A stretch of 64,000 nucleotides of DNA from Alcaligenes faecalis (GTDB taxonomy: Bacteria > Pseudomonadota > Gammaproteobacteria > Burkholderiales > Burkholderiaceae_B). Of the stretch, positions 17,093-25,885 are shown one piece after another. Each line of letters opens with the position of its first letter. Position 1 is the stretch's first letter. A program made the translations under genes and the position numbers. The notes below the pieces were generated by a model. It made no database searches, was not told the origin of the DNA, and was given only the letters and a program-made list of their open reading frames with translations. The stretch spans positions 124,001 to 188,000 of the forward strand of contig NZ_CP023667.1 of assembly GCF_002443155.1 (NCBI RefSeq). Reading direction: 5' to 3'.

Positions 17093-19143
17093 AATTCCAC
17101 CTGTATCCCGGCCAGGATGTTGCGCCCCATCAGCGGGGCCTGACGGGCAATAAAGGAGGTATGGCGGTAAGCCAACTTGTTCAGCAAGTTATTTCCTCTC
17201 AGGTACAGGGTGTAGGTGTTCTGGTCCATATGCAGGCGGTAGCTTAAACCCATGCTGAGCAAACCGTAAGACGGCGAGCTCTCTTCATGCTCTGCCACGC
17301 GCTCCTGGCCGAAGGTGTGGGTGTATCCCACAAAACCGGACCAGTTCTGCCAGTTCAGATCTGTGCGAATACCCAGGCGGGCGGCGGGCATGCGTGGCAG
17401 GTTGCGGCCGGGGTCTTGCAGTTTACCGCGCACCAGATCGCCATAGACGCTCAGCGAGGCCCAGGACGTGACGGGGTAGGAGGCTTCCGCTTCCAGGCCC
17501 CAGAACTGGGCTTTGTCCTGGCTGTATTGAATCAGCTGGAAGTCTTCGTGGCGGTCCAGGCTGCGACCATAAATGTAGTTCGAGCTGCGGGTGTAGAAGG
17601 TGCGCAGATCAAAGCGCAGATCACCCAGGTGTTTTTGCAGGCCCAGATCAACCGTATGGCTGGTTTCCCGGTCCAGATTCGGATCGCCGCGTTCATAGCT
17701 GAGTGTGGCAAAGTGCACGCCTTTGGCAAACAGCTCCTGCGCCGTGGGCAGACGCTGCGAGCGGGATACGGACAGGCTGGCCGCGTACTCAGGCGCAAAG
17801 TCCCAGACGGTGCCCAAAGAGAAGGAGGTGGCCGTGCCTTTGCGGCGCTCCAGAGTTTGCGAGTCGGGTGTGACGGTTTGCCATTCCTGACGAGCGCCCA
17901 GTTCCAGACGCCAGTCGTCCCAGTTCACGCTCTCCAGAAGGAACAAGCCTTGACTGCGGGTGCGGGTAGGAGGGATGAAGTTTTCCGTGCCGTCGCGGGA
18001 CGCAAAATCAGACTGGCTGGTTTGCAGGCCGATGACCCCTTCAAACGGCCCCCATGGATTGTGTTCCAGCTCCAGGCGGGTGTCATAACCTCGATTGGTA
18101 AAGCGGGTGCCAGCAATATCGCCATCTTTTTCTACGTGCTGGTAGTTGGTCGCACCCGCACGCAGGCGAGCGCGCTGGAAACCGGGCAAGGGATCGCGCA
18201 GTTCGCCTCGTATATCGAAACGTTGGGTACGCAGATGAGCGGTGGCGGAGTGCTCGTGCTCATGACCGTGATCGTGGCTGTGCCCATGATCGTGGTCATG
18301 GTCGTGACTGTGGCCGCCGCAATGCAGGGTGGCGCCGTGCGGGTGGCAGTCCTCGTATTCGTGGCTGTGACCGGGCAGACCATAGCTGCCTTCACGATAC
18401 GAGTAGGCGGCACCAATGTAGCCACGGTCGCCAATAAAGGACAGGCCGATGCTGCCCGTGTCTGTGCTGGAGTCCGAGTCCTTGACGCGGCTGTCGGTCC
18501 AGTTCGGGACACGATAGTCACGGCTGCGGTGGGAGGCACCTTCTACGTGCAAGGCGATATTGCCTTCACCCGCCGTCATTTCCACCGCGCCGATCCTGCC
18601 GCGATCAGCCGTGGAGCCTTGGGCGCGTACCGAGCCTTCAAACCCCTTTTCGGGGATGGCGGTTGGGATCTTGCGATCCAGTACGTTGACCACGCCACCA
18701 ATGGCGCCGCCACCATACAGCAGGGCCGATGGGCCGCGCAGCACTTCAATGCGATCAGCTTGCCAGGTGTCGACCGTGATGGTGTGGTCGGGCGAGATGG
18801 CCGATGCGTCCATGACCTCTGCGCCATCGCTCAGGACTTTAACGCGGGGTGCGGTTTGGCCGCGGATGACGGGGCGGCTGGCACCGCTACCAAAGCTGTC
18901 TACATGGATGCCGACTTCACCGTCCAGCAACTCACCCAAGGTGCTGCTGCGGCGCAAATCCAGTTTGGGGCCTTGCAGGACCGTGCTGGCCGTGGCCAGC
19001 TCGGTTTGTTGCAAGGCCAGGGGGCTGGCGGAGATTCGGATAGGGGCCAGTTCAGGGACAGGTTCTTCAATTTCATTGGCTTGGGCAGAGGCGCACAAAA
19101 GCAGAGCCAGGGCGAGTGGCAGGGGACGGGGTTGGAAACGCAT
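17089..19143 (-). CDS. znuD: TonB-dependent zinc receptor, ZnuD-like
   Basis: An outer-membrane TonB-dependent transporter of 684 residues, most likely for zinc. It has a Sec signal peptide (LALALLLCASAQA), a plug domain (LGELLDGEVGIHVDSFGSGA, RPVIRGQTAPRVKVLSDG, IEVLRGPSALLYGGGAIGGV) and a 22-strand-type barrel ending in a terminal phenylalanine (GIQVEF). An external loop at about residues 250-300 is extremely rich in His and Asp (HSHDHDHDHGHSHDHG) and also has CHPHGATLHC, features known from ZnuD of Neisseria and Acinetobacter. The start is the ATG at 19143. A Zur-box-like site lies 28 bp upstream (19171-19188). The His-rich loop and the operator shared with zur/znuC support zinc over iron or copper. 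Confidence 0.93.
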   Translation of the reverse strand: MRFQPRPLPLALALLLCASAQANEIEEPVPELAPIRISASPLALQQTELATASTVLQGPKLDLRRSSTLGELLDGEVGIHVDSFGSGASRPVIRGQTAPRVKVLSDGAEVMDASAISPDHTITVDTWQADRIEVLRGPSALLYGGGAIGGVVNVLDRKIPTAIPEKGFEGSVRAQGSTADRGRIGAVEMTAGEGNIALHVEGASHRSRDYRVPNWTDSRVKDSDSSTDTGSIGLSFIGDRGYIGAAYSYREGSYGLPGHSHEYEDCHPHGATLHCGGHSHDHDHDHGHSHDHGHEHEHSATAHLRTQRFDIRGELRDPLPGFQRARLRAGATNYQHVEKDGDIAGTRFTNRGYDTRLELEHNPWGPFEGVIGLQTSQSDFASRDGTENFIPPTRTRSQGLFLLESVNWDDWRLELGARQEWQTVTPDSQTLERRKGTATSFSLGTVWDFAPEYAASLSVSRSQRLPTAQELFAKGVHFATLSYERGDPNLDRETSHTVDLGLQKHLGDLRFDLRTFYTRSSNYIYGRSLDRHEDFQLIQYSQDKAQFWGLEAEASYPVTSWASLSVYGDLVRGKLQDPGRNLPRMPAARLGIRTDLNWQNWSGFVGYTHTFGQERVAEHEESSPSYGLLSMGLSYRLHMDQNTYTLYLRGNNLLNKLAYRHTSFIARQAPLMGRNILAGIQVEF

Positions 19144-19170
19144 CTCATCTTCCGGTTTGTTAATTTTCGA

Positions 19171-19188
19171 GATGTTATAACATAACAA
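19171..19188. promoter_or_regulatory. Putative Zur operator upstream of znuD
   Basis: GATGTTATAACATAACAA, with the perfect 10-bp palindrome TGTTATAACA at its heart, resembles proteobacterial Zur boxes. The same 18 nt occur, on the opposite strand, between zur and znuC at 48375-48392. It lies just upstream of the znuD start codon, as expected for a repressor site. Confidence 0.85.
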
Positions 19189-19298
19189 TTATTTTTTGAA
19201 ATAGTCGGAAAGCCATTTCAAGAAAAGGGGAAAAGCAGAGCTTGCTTTTGTGCTGTTCGAAGGAGCTCGGAGGTCGCGTGGGTGTGCAGGCAGCAAAA

Positions 19299-19325
19299 AA
19301 AAGCCGCTCTTGAGAGCGGCTTTTT
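19299..19325 (-). terminator. Terminator of gshA
   Basis: AAAAGCCGCTC and GAGCGGCTTTTT form a stem around TTGA with A/T tracts on both sides. It lies 12 bp beyond the gshA stop on the minus strand, and the znuD promoter is on its other side. Confidence 0.9.
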
Positions 19326-19336
19326 AGTGGAGTCGT

Positions 19337-20920
19337 TTAGCTGTTTTCCACTTCAGGTGGAATCAGGTTGCGCTCGTAGCGCTGTACGTAGTCTTCAAAG
19401 GACTCCTGATCCTGGGCCTCGATATCAATTTGGGCTTGCAGAGAATCTTTGGCCTGTTGTTCGAAAGCAGCTTGCTTGTCGGCAGGCAAAGGGTGGGCCA
19501 ACAAGGTTTCATGATGTTCGCGGCTGCGTTGCAAGGCGTAGTCGTGAAAGCTCAAACCCGTGTCGCGCAAGCGGCTCAGCAGCTGGGCTGACGGCGTCAG
19601 CTCGGGGTTCTCCAGCTTGCGGATTTGGGCTTGCACGGCTTCGGTGTGACCTTGGGTATTCAGGGCCTGATCCAGCATGTGTGCGTAAGGCAGCAGAGAT
19701 TCCAGGATCTCGTGGCCCCAGTCCTGCAGCTTGACGCTTTGTTTTTGCTGATTGGTCAGCATCAGGCCGGGGCGGCGGCCTTCGCGCACAACGGTTGCAA
19801 AGTTGTTCTTGCTGTCCTGGCAGTAGCCACCGTCCGGGAAGAAGGGGCTGTCTTGTATGGTACAGAACAGCAGGAACGTATCCAGGAAGCGGCAGGTTTG
19901 CTCGGAGATACCGGTGGGCGACTCAGGGTCGATATCCAGGCAGCGTACTTCGATATATTCCACACCGCGCTGAGCCAGGGCGGTAGCCGGGCGTTCGCTA
20001 CGCTGCGTCGTGCGCTTGGGACGAATGCTGGAGTAGTACTCGTTTTCAATCTGCAGAATATGGGTGTTGAGCTGAATCCACTCGCCATCGCGGTGGGTAC
20101 CCAGCTTTTCGTAGTCCGGCCAAGAGGTCACGGCAGCGTGATACATGCGCATCACAAAGGTGTCCAGGTCGTTGTAGCAAAGCTGAAGCTCGGCCTGGGC
20201 TTCCTTGTTGTGATAGCCCAGATCGCTCATGCGCAGACTGGTCGCCCAGGGCATGGTCAGCGTGTCCTCGTCGATCTTGTCCAGATTGTTGTTGCGACCT
20301 TGCAGGAAGTTCGCATCCAGCACGGGCGAGGCACCAAACAGGTACATCAGCAGCCAGGAGTAGCGCGTGAAGTTGCGGATCAGCGCCAGATACCCGTTGG
20401 AGCGCTGGTCTTGCAGATTGTCGCCACAGACATTCAACAAGGGCCAGATGCCATCCGGCAGGGAAAAGTTGTAGTGCACGCCGGCGATACATTGCATGGG
20501 TTTGCCATAGCGCTCGGCCAGGCCACGGCGGTACACATGCTTGAGCATGCCGGTGTTGGACTTGCCGTACCAGGCAATGGCAATGTCCTTTTCGGCGGGC
20601 AGGAGCGCGGGCATGGACTGGTTCCAGATAATTTCCTGGTCCAGCTTGCTGGCTACAAAGGTATGGATGTCGCTTAACTCCTGCAACACGTCCTCGACCC
20701 GGGCTCGTGGCTCGGTAATCAGCTCCAGCAGGGCTTCGGCGTAGTCGGTGGTGATGTGGCCGTTGGTCAGGGCCGACCCGATAGCTTGCGGGTGGGGAGT
20801 GTTTGCCAATTGGCCCAGCGCATCGACGCGCAGTCCTTCTTTTTCGATGCCACGCAAGATCCCTTTCAAAATCTCGGGATTCTGTTGCAGGGCAAGGCGG
20901 CGTTCGTGGCTGGTGTTCAT
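19337..20920 (-). CDS. gshA: Glutamate-cysteine ligase
   Basis: This enzyme joins L-glutamate and L-cysteine, using ATP, in the first step of glutathione synthesis. The 527-residue length and sequence match the gammaproteobacterial GshA type: GILRGIEKEGLRVD near the N-terminus, TDYAEALLELIT, the MQCIAGVHYNFSLPDGIW block, and VEYIEVRCLDIDPESPTGIS. The start is taken as the ATG at 20920, since homologues start a few residues before the GIEKE motif; a TTG 33 bp upstream is possible. It is a single-gene unit with a terminator at 19299-19325 and is divergent from a lipoprotein gene. gshB is not in the window. Confidence 0.95.
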   Translation of the reverse strand: MNTSHERRLALQQNPEILKGILRGIEKEGLRVDALGQLANTPHPQAIGSALTNGHITTDYAEALLELITEPRARVEDVLQELSDIHTFVASKLDQEIIWNQSMPALLPAEKDIAIAWYGKSNTGMLKHVYRRGLAERYGKPMQCIAGVHYNFSLPDGIWPLLNVCGDNLQDQRSNGYLALIRNFTRYSWLLMYLFGASPVLDANFLQGRNNNLDKIDEDTLTMPWATSLRMSDLGYHNKEAQAELQLCYNDLDTFVMRMYHAAVTSWPDYEKLGTHRDGEWIQLNTHILQIENEYYSSIRPKRTTQRSERPATALAQRGVEYIEVRCLDIDPESPTGISEQTCRFLDTFLLFCTIQDSPFFPDGGYCQDSKNNFATVVREGRRPGLMLTNQQKQSVKLQDWGHEILESLLPYAHMLDQALNTQGHTEAVQAQIRKLENPELTPSAQLLSRLRDTGLSFHDYALQRSREHHETLLAHPLPADKQAAFEQQAKDSLQAQIDIEAQDQESFEDYVQRYERNLIPPEVENS

Positions 20921-21114
20921 GGTGGTGTTTCCCACTTTCGAAATCGGGTGCAAGATACGGGACTGTTCAAAGGGGCCTGGCCCCGTCTATAAATAGTAGT
21001 CCGACCACACTTGCTTTGTTAAGTTGCGCCAAAAGGCGTATCGGGCAGGGCGAGTATAAGGCGGCTGTTCAGCCAGCCGATGAAAAGCATGAAACGGGAT
21101 ATGGGATTAGCACC

Positions 21115-21645
21115 ATGATGATCAGGCGCATTATCGCGATACTGGTGGCCTTCTTGACCTTGGCTGCCTGCAGTCCGGAGTTTAACTGGCGCAAGGTCCA
21201 GCTTGAGCAAACCGGCTTGTCGGCCATGTTGCCTGGCAAGCCCACCACCAGCCACCGAATGTTGGATTTCGAGCAGCATCAACTGGATTTTTACCTGACT
21301 ACTGCCACGGCCGGCGGGCAAAGCTATACCGTGGGCCACGTGATTTTGCCCACGGAACTGCAACAGGACGAGGCTGCCCGCCAACGGCTGTATGAAGCGC
21401 TGCATGAGTCCCTGCGCGGGAAATTCATACCGGATGGACAGGTCAGCGAGCAAAGCCAGATACAACTTCCTCCACCAGGCCAGGTCTTTTTCATGACGCG
21501 TGATGTGGGCGGCGTGGCCTTGCGCCTGGAGGCCATGATACGCATGGAGCCGGGCTGGCTGGTGCAGGGCTTTGTTATGACGGATTCCGGGAAGGCCCCG
21601 GACGCGGCTCAGGCGAAGGTTTTCTTTGACGGCTTAGCTCGCTAG
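21115..21645 (+). CDS. Putative lipoprotein of unknown function
   Basis: A 176-residue protein with a lipoprotein signal peptide: two Arg residues, a hydrophobic stretch, then the lipobox LAAC, which would be cleaved and lipidated at the Cys. The next residue is Ser, compatible with outer-membrane sorting. The mature domain has a repeated pattern of short beta strands (YTVGHVILPTEL, VALRLEAMIRMEPGWLVQGF) and no catalytic motif. Two ATG codons stand in tandem at 21115 and 21118, and either may be the start. The gene is divergent from gshA, and its 3' end overlaps the convergent LuxR-type HTH gene by 71 bp. Confidence 0.75.
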   Translation: MMIRRIIAILVAFLTLAACSPEFNWRKVQLEQTGLSAMLPGKPTTSHRMLDFEQHQLDFYLTTATAGGQSYTVGHVILPTELQQDEAARQRLYEALHESLRGKFIPDGQVSEQSQIQLPPPGQVFFMTRDVGGVALRLEAMIRMEPGWLVQGFVMTDSGKAPDAAQAKVFFDGLAR

Positions 21646-21868
21646 CCGGATCGCCACTGATCAGGTGCTGTTGCAGGGCCAGGGTAATGGCAGCTTGGCG
21701 GCTATAGACTCCAAGCTTGGCGTAGGCGTTCTGGAAGTGAAAGTTGATCGTGCGTTCAGTAATGCCCAGGATGATGCTGATTTCCCAGCTGGTCTTGCCA
21801 TGGGCAGCCCAGTTCAGGCAGGACTGCTCGCGTGAAGTTAGATGCGTCACGGTAAAGCCATTCCTCAT
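21575..21868 (-). CDS. LuxR-type HTH protein lacking a sensor domain
   Basis: The first two thirds form a complete LuxR/GerE helix-turn-helix (about residues 9-70): LTSREQSCLNWAAHGKTSWE, ISIILGITERTINFHFQNAY, AKLGVYSRQAA. The sequence is closest in style to the DNA-binding half of quorum-sensing LuxR proteins (WAAHGKTSWEIS), but no autoinducer domain exists: the frame is closed 12 codons upstream of the start and the preceding 170 bp are AT-rich and non-coding. The C-terminal 25 residues are Pro/Arg/Ser-rich, probably because they are read through the 3' end of the convergent lipoprotein gene. It is either a genuine stand-alone regulator or the surviving 3' part of a decayed LuxR gene. Confidence 0.6.
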   Translation of the reverse strand: MRNGFTVTHLTSREQSCLNWAAHGKTSWEISIILGITERTINFHFQNAYAKLGVYSRQAAITLALQQHLISGDPASELSRQRKPSPEPRPGPSRNPS

Positions 21869-22016
21869 GCATTCGTGGTAGACGTCGGGCCAATGTACTC
21901 AAATTTAGCTTAGCTGGCAGACAGATGTGCACGAAAATAATGATGTAAATCAAAGCATTGTATTTTTTCTGACGTTACCTTTGCCCAGAGTTCTGAATCG
22001 ATCCCGGCTGGTCGAT

Positions 22017-22046
22017 TTGGACGCCGCGCCGCAGCGATGCTAGAAT
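22017..22046 (+). promoter_or_regulatory. sigma70-type promoter of metX
   Basis: TTGGAC (22017-22022) and TAGAAT (22041-22046) with an 18-bp spacer. Transcription would start near 22053, just ahead of the riboswitch. Confidence 0.6.
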
Positions 22047-22059
22047 TTTGTCTTATACG

Positions 22060-22116
22060 TTTTGCGCCGATTTGCCTGATCCGCTTGCGGGCGCTCCATA
22101 AATCCAGCTAAAGAGG
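22060..22116 (+). ncRNA. SAM-II (SAM-alpha) riboswitch in the metX leader
   Basis: The layout matches the SAM-II class. The P1 stem is GCGCC (22064-22068) with GGCGC (22090-22094). GATTT (22069-22073), right after the first P1 strand, can pair with AAATC (22100-22104) to make the pseudoknot. The conserved ATAAATCCAGCTAAAGAGG runs into the Shine-Dalgarno AGAGG (22112-22116), 5 nt before the metX ATG. Binding of S-adenosylmethionine is expected to hide the ribosome-binding site and lower synthesis of MetX, consistent with feedback on methionine biosynthesis. Confidence 0.85.
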
Positions 22117-22121
22117 TCCTG

Positions 22122-23366
22122 ATGGCCACTGATTCCGTCCCTAGCGCCGACGCTGGCGCCCTTAGCCCATCCTGCGGTTTGATCCCCGAAGGTTCCGTGG
22201 GCCCTGTACAAGCCGAACTCATCGCCTTTGACGAACCCCTGCATCTGCGCAGCGGGCAAGTGCTGCCCAGCTACGAGCTGGCAGTCGAAACCTACGGCAC
22301 CCTTAACGAAGAACGCAGCAATGCGGTATTGGTGTGCCATGCGCTCAATGCCTCGCACCACGTTGCCGGTTATTACGACGACGATCCCAAAAGCACTGGC
22401 TGGTGGGACAATATGGTCGGCCCCGGCAAAGCGGTGGATACCGATCGCTTCTTTGTTATTGGCGTCAACAATATCGGCTCCTGCTTTGGCTCTACCGGCC
22501 CGTCCAGCATCAATCCCGCCACTGGCAAACCCTGGGGTTCCGAGTTTCCCGTTCTGACGGTAGAAGACTGGGTGCGTGCCCAGGCCCGTCTGGCTGATTA
22601 CTTTGGTATCCGCAAGTTTGCGGCCGTCATGGGCGGTTCCTTGGGGGGCATGCAGGCCCTGAGCTGGGCCATCAGCTGCCCGGAGCGCGTGGAAAACTGC
22701 GTGGTCATTGCCAGTACCCCGCGTCTGTCGGCCCAGAACATTGCTTTCAACGAAGTGGCCCGCAGCGCCATTTTGTCCGACCCGCAGTTTCACGGTGGTA
22801 ATTATTACGAGCACGGCGTGGTCCCCAAGGCTGGCCTGGGCGTGGCTCGCATGGTGGGCCATATCACCTACCTGTCCGATACTGTCATGGCGGAAAAGTT
22901 TGGCCGCAATCAGCGCGCCCCAGCCCAAGGCGGTGAGTACCACTACAACTACGGGGTGGAATTCGAGGTCGAATCCTATTTGCGTTATCAAGGCGAGAAG
23001 TTCTCGCGTTATTTTGACGCCAATACCTACCTGATCATCACCCGTGCGCTGGATTACTTTGATCCTTCGCGTCAGTACCAGGGGGATCTGGTCAAGGCGC
23101 TGGAAAAGGTGCAGGCCAAATTCCTGTTGGTGTCCTTCACGACAGACTGGCGTTTCTCGCCCGAGCGTTCGCGCGAAATCGTGCAGGCCTTGCTGCGCAA
23201 CCAGCGTCAGGTAACCTATGCCGAAATCGATGCGCCGCACGGGCACGACGCTTTCTTGCTGGAAGACCCTCGTTACCATGCCGTTGTGCAGGGATACTAT
23301 GACCAGATCGCCACTAATTTGGGCTTGCCTGCGCGCACGCGTACTACAGGGGTGCTGGCAGAATGA
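22122..23366 (+). CDS. metX: Homoserine O-acyltransferase
   Basis: An alpha/beta-hydrolase-fold enzyme that acylates homoserine to start methionine synthesis. The 414-residue protein has the nucleophile elbow GGSLGGMQ (Ser about 173), the [16 protein letters not shown] loop, and the later Asp ([14 protein letters not shown]) and His ([10 protein letters not shown]) of the triad. Acetyl- or succinyl-CoA use cannot be settled by eye; many betaproteobacterial MetX proteins paired with MetW are reported to use succinyl-CoA. The ATG has a good ribosome-binding site that sits inside a SAM-II riboswitch. metW overlaps its stop by 4 bp. Confidence 0.96.
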   Translation: MATDSVPSADAGALSPSCGLIPEGSVGPVQAELIAFDEPLHLRSGQVLPSYELAVETYGTLNEERSNAVLVCHALNASHHVAGYYDDDPKSTGWWDNMVGPGKAVDTDRFFVIGVNNIGSCFGSTGPSSINPATGKPWGSEFPVLTVEDWVRAQARLADYFGIRKFAAVMGGSLGGMQALSWAISCPERVENCVVIASTPRLSAQNIAFNEVARSAILSDPQFHGGNYYEHGVVPKAGLGVARMVGHITYLSDTVMAEKFGRNQRAPAQGGEYHYNYGVEFEVESYLRYQGEKFSRYFDANTYLIITRALDYFDPSRQYQGDLVKALEKVQAKFLLVSFTTDWRFSPERSREIVQALLRNQRQVTYAEIDAPHGHDAFLLEDPRYHAVVQGYYDQIATNLGLPARTRTTGVLAE

Positions 23367-23992
23367 CTAAGCTGCAAACACAGGTGGATGACGCCATGTT
23401 AAGACCGGATTTGCTGCGCATTGCGCAGTGGATTGAGCCAGGTTCGCGTGTGCTGGATCTGGGCTGTAACGATGGCACCTTGCTGGCGCACCTGCGTGAT
23501 ACACGCCGGGTTGTCGGCACGGGTGTGGAGCTGAATGATCAGTTCGTGATCGCTTCGGTGCGCCGTGGCGTCAATGTCATTCAACAGGACTTGGAAAAAG
23601 GCCTGGCGCTGTTCAGCGACCAGCAATTTGATACCGTCGTCCTGTCCAAAACCCTGCAGTCCATGCACCATACCGAGCACATCCTGCGCGAGATGGCGCG
23701 AGTGGCGCGGTATGGTATCGTCTCGTTTCCTAACTTCGGTTATTGGCCACATGGCTGGAGCATCTTGCGCGGACGCATGCCGGTCACGGGCGAAATGCCT
23801 TATCAGTGGTACAACACGCCCAACATCCATTTGTGCACCATGAAAGACTTTCAGGATCTGGCCCAGGCGGTGGGCGTACGTATTCTTGATCGTGCGGCAT
23901 TCAATGGTCGCGACACGGTGCGCTTTTTGCCGGGCTGGCGCAGTACCTTGGCCATGTATCGTTTCGAGTCTCCCCATTTTCTTGCTGCTTAG
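23363..23992 (+). CDS. metW: Methionine biosynthesis protein MetW
   Basis: A 209-residue methyltransferase-fold protein that works with MetX; in several bacteria the pair is needed for homoserine acylation. The SAM-like glycine motif [15 protein letters not shown] (about residues 32-46) and the MetW signatures [40 protein letters not shown] (quoted in part) and [14 protein letters not shown] are present. Its ATG overlaps the metX stop codon (ATGA), so the two are translationally coupled and share the SAM-II leader. ampG follows 17 bp later. Confidence 0.95.
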   Translation: MTKLQTQVDDAMLRPDLLRIAQWIEPGSRVLDLGCNDGTLLAHLRDTRRVVGTGVELNDQFVIASVRRGVNVIQQDLEKGLALFSDQQFDTVVLSKTLQSMHHTEHILREMARVARYGIVSFPNFGYWPHGWSILRGRMPVTGEMPYQWYNTPNIHLCTMKDFQDLAQAVGVRILDRAAFNGRDTVRFLPGWRSTLAMYRFESPHFLAA

Positions 23993-24009
23993 CGCTAATA
24001 AGGCCTGAC

Positions 24010-25239
24010 GTGTCACGTGTCTATACCAGTCCCCGAGTCTTGCCTTTGCTGATTCTGGGGTTCGCCAGCGGCCTGCCTCTGGCCCTGGTTTCAGGCACTT
24101 TGCAGGCCTGGGCAACCGTTGAAAATGTTTCGCTGACCGAGATCGGTTTCCTGACCCTGGTTGGCTCGGCTTATACGCTGAAATTTCTGTGGGCCCCCCT
24201 GATTGATCGCTATGCGCCGCCTTTTATGGGGCGTAGACGCGGCTGGATACTGGTCACCCAATTGCTGCTGGCCGCCTCGATTGCGGCCATGGGTCTGTTT
24301 TCTCCTTCCGTGAATTTGACTGCGCTGGCCTTGCTGGCCGTGTGGGTAGCCTTTTTGTCGGCCACGCAGGACATTGCCTTTGATGCGTATTGCACTGATG
24401 TGCTGCAAGCGCAGGAACGGGCGGCAGGGGCGGCGGTCAAGGTCATGGGTTATCGCATTGCCATGATTGTGTCTGGTGGTTTGGCCCTGATTCTGGCCGA
24501 CCGCTGGCTGGGCTGGTCCAACACCTATTTCCTGATGGGTGGCTTCATGGCGCTGTGCGCACTGGTGACCTTGATTTCACCGGACCCACAGGAGCAAAGC
24601 CGCCCACCGCGCAGCTTGTCTGAGGCGGTGGTAGCGCCGTTGGCAGATTTTTTCTCGCGCCCCGGTGCCTGGAGTATTCTGGCGCTGATCGTGCTCTACA
24701 AGCTGGGCGATGCCTTTGCGGGAGCCTTGTCCACCACCTTTCTGATTCGGGCTGCCGGTTTTACCTTGTCCGAGGTCGGCACGATCAACAAGGTGTTCGG
24801 CCTGGCCGCCACCGTAGTTGGAGCCTTGATGGGCGGGGCGATCATGGCTCGCCTGGGTTTGTATCGTGCCTTGATGATTTTTGGTGTTTTGCAGGCCGTC
24901 TCCAACCTGGGTTACTGGCTGATTGCGATTGAAACTTCGCCATCCATGTGGCTGATGGGCAGTGTGGTCGGTCTGGAAAACCTGTGTGGTGGCTTGGGTA
25001 CAGCGGCTTTTGTCGCTTTGTTGATGGCCTTGTGCAATCGAACTTATTCCGCCACTCAATTTGCGTTGCTGTCGGCCTTGTCGGCAGTGGGACGCACCTA
25101 TCTGGCCGGGCCCTTGACGCCTGTGCTGGTCGAATCCCTGGGCTGGCCGGGCTTTTTTATTTGTACCGTCTTTATTGCTGTGCCTGGCTTGCTGATGCTG
25201 CGTTGTTATCGGGGCCTTATTCAACAGCTTGATGCTTGA
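24010..25239 (+). CDS. ampG: AmpG-type muropeptide permease (MFS)
   Basis: An inner-membrane major-facilitator protein that imports GlcNAc-anhydro-muropeptides for cell-wall recycling; in organisms with AmpR/AmpC it also supplies the inducer of beta-lactamase. The 409-residue protein opens with LPLLILGFASGLPLALVSGT, a strong AmpG signature, followed by LKFLWAPLIDRYAPPFMGRR and ATQDIAFDAYCTDVL. About twelve hydrophobic segments are visible. It starts with GTG at 24010, 17 bp after metW, and is probably cotranscribed with metXW. It is shorter than E. coli AmpG (491 residues), as is common in betaproteobacteria. Confidence 0.92.
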   Translation: MSRVYTSPRVLPLLILGFASGLPLALVSGTLQAWATVENVSLTEIGFLTLVGSAYTLKFLWAPLIDRYAPPFMGRRRGWILVTQLLLAASIAAMGLFSPSVNLTALALLAVWVAFLSATQDIAFDAYCTDVLQAQERAAGAAVKVMGYRIAMIVSGGLALILADRWLGWSNTYFLMGGFMALCALVTLISPDPQEQSRPPRSLSEAVVAPLADFFSRPGAWSILALIVLYKLGDAFAGALSTTFLIRAAGFTLSEVGTINKVFGLAATVVGALMGGAIMARLGLYRALMIFGVLQAVSNLGYWLIAIETSPSMWLMGSVVGLENLCGGLGTAAFVALLMALCNRTYSATQFALLSALSAVGRTYLAGPLTPVLVESLGWPGFFICTVFIAVPGLLMLRCYRGLIQQLDA

Positions 25240-25247
25240 AAAATATC

Positions 25248-25865
25248 ATGCTCTTACTTGTTCTCTACATTATTGCCATCACCGCAGAAGCCATGACTGC
25301 GGCGCTGGCCGCTGGCCGTCGCGATATGGACTGGGTGGGCGTCTGTACCATCGCCTGCGTCACTGCCCTGGGCGGCGGCTCGGTGCGGGACGTGCTCCTG
25401 GGGCATTACCCGCTGACCTGGGTGCAGCATCCTGAATACCTGTGGATCACGGCGGGTGCGGCCATTCTGACGGCTTTGATCGCCCCTATCATGCGGCGCT
25501 TGCACAGTCTGTTCCTGCTGCTCGATGCCATGGGGCTGGTGGTCTTTACTGTGATTGGCTGTCAGATTGCGCTGGAGATGAAGTTGCCCATTACAGTGGT
25601 GCTGCTCAGCGGCATGATTACCGGCTGTGCCGGTGGCGTCTTGCGCGACATCTTGTGTAATGACATCCCCTTGCTGCTGCGCAAGGAGATGTATGCCAGC
25701 GTTTCCATGCTGACCGGTGCTTTGTATCTGGGTGCCCAGCACCTGGATTGGCACCCGTATGTAACCCTGCTGGGCCCCATGATTATCGGCTTGAGTTTCC
25801 GTATGCTGGCTCTGCACCGCAATTGGCAGATGCCCCGCTTCGTCTATCGTGACGAGTGGCGCTAG
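25248..25865 (+). CDS. TRIC cation channel family protein (UPF0126/YicG)
   Basis: A small polytopic membrane protein with the two tandem repeats of the UPF0126/TRIC-like family. Each repeat holds a helix with a conserved glycine stretch and Arg-Asp: TALGGGSVRDVLLGHYP in the first and TGCAGGVLRDILCNDIP in the second. About seven transmembrane helices are expected in 205 residues. Prokaryotic TRIC proteins form trimeric cation channels; what the bacterial YicG group does physiologically is unclear. I start at the ATG at 25248 because relatives begin directly with the first helix; a TTG 12 bp upstream is also in frame. It nearly abuts ampG. Confidence 0.88.
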   Translation: MLLLVLYIIAITAEAMTAALAAGRRDMDWVGVCTIACVTALGGGSVRDVLLGHYPLTWVQHPEYLWITAGAAILTALIAPIMRRLHSLFLLLDAMGLVVFTVIGCQIALEMKLPITVVLLSGMITGCAGGVLRDILCNDIPLLLRKEMYASVSMLTGALYLGAQHLDWHPYVTLLGPMIIGLSFRMLALHRNWQMPRFVYRDEWR

Positions 25866-25885
25866 AGCCAGCCTGTCCTGCCTTG

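Noticed and set aside
17287-19185. 632-codon open frame opposite znuD
   Set aside because: Antisense shadow; the TonB receptor on the minus strand has signal peptide, plug and barrel motifs.
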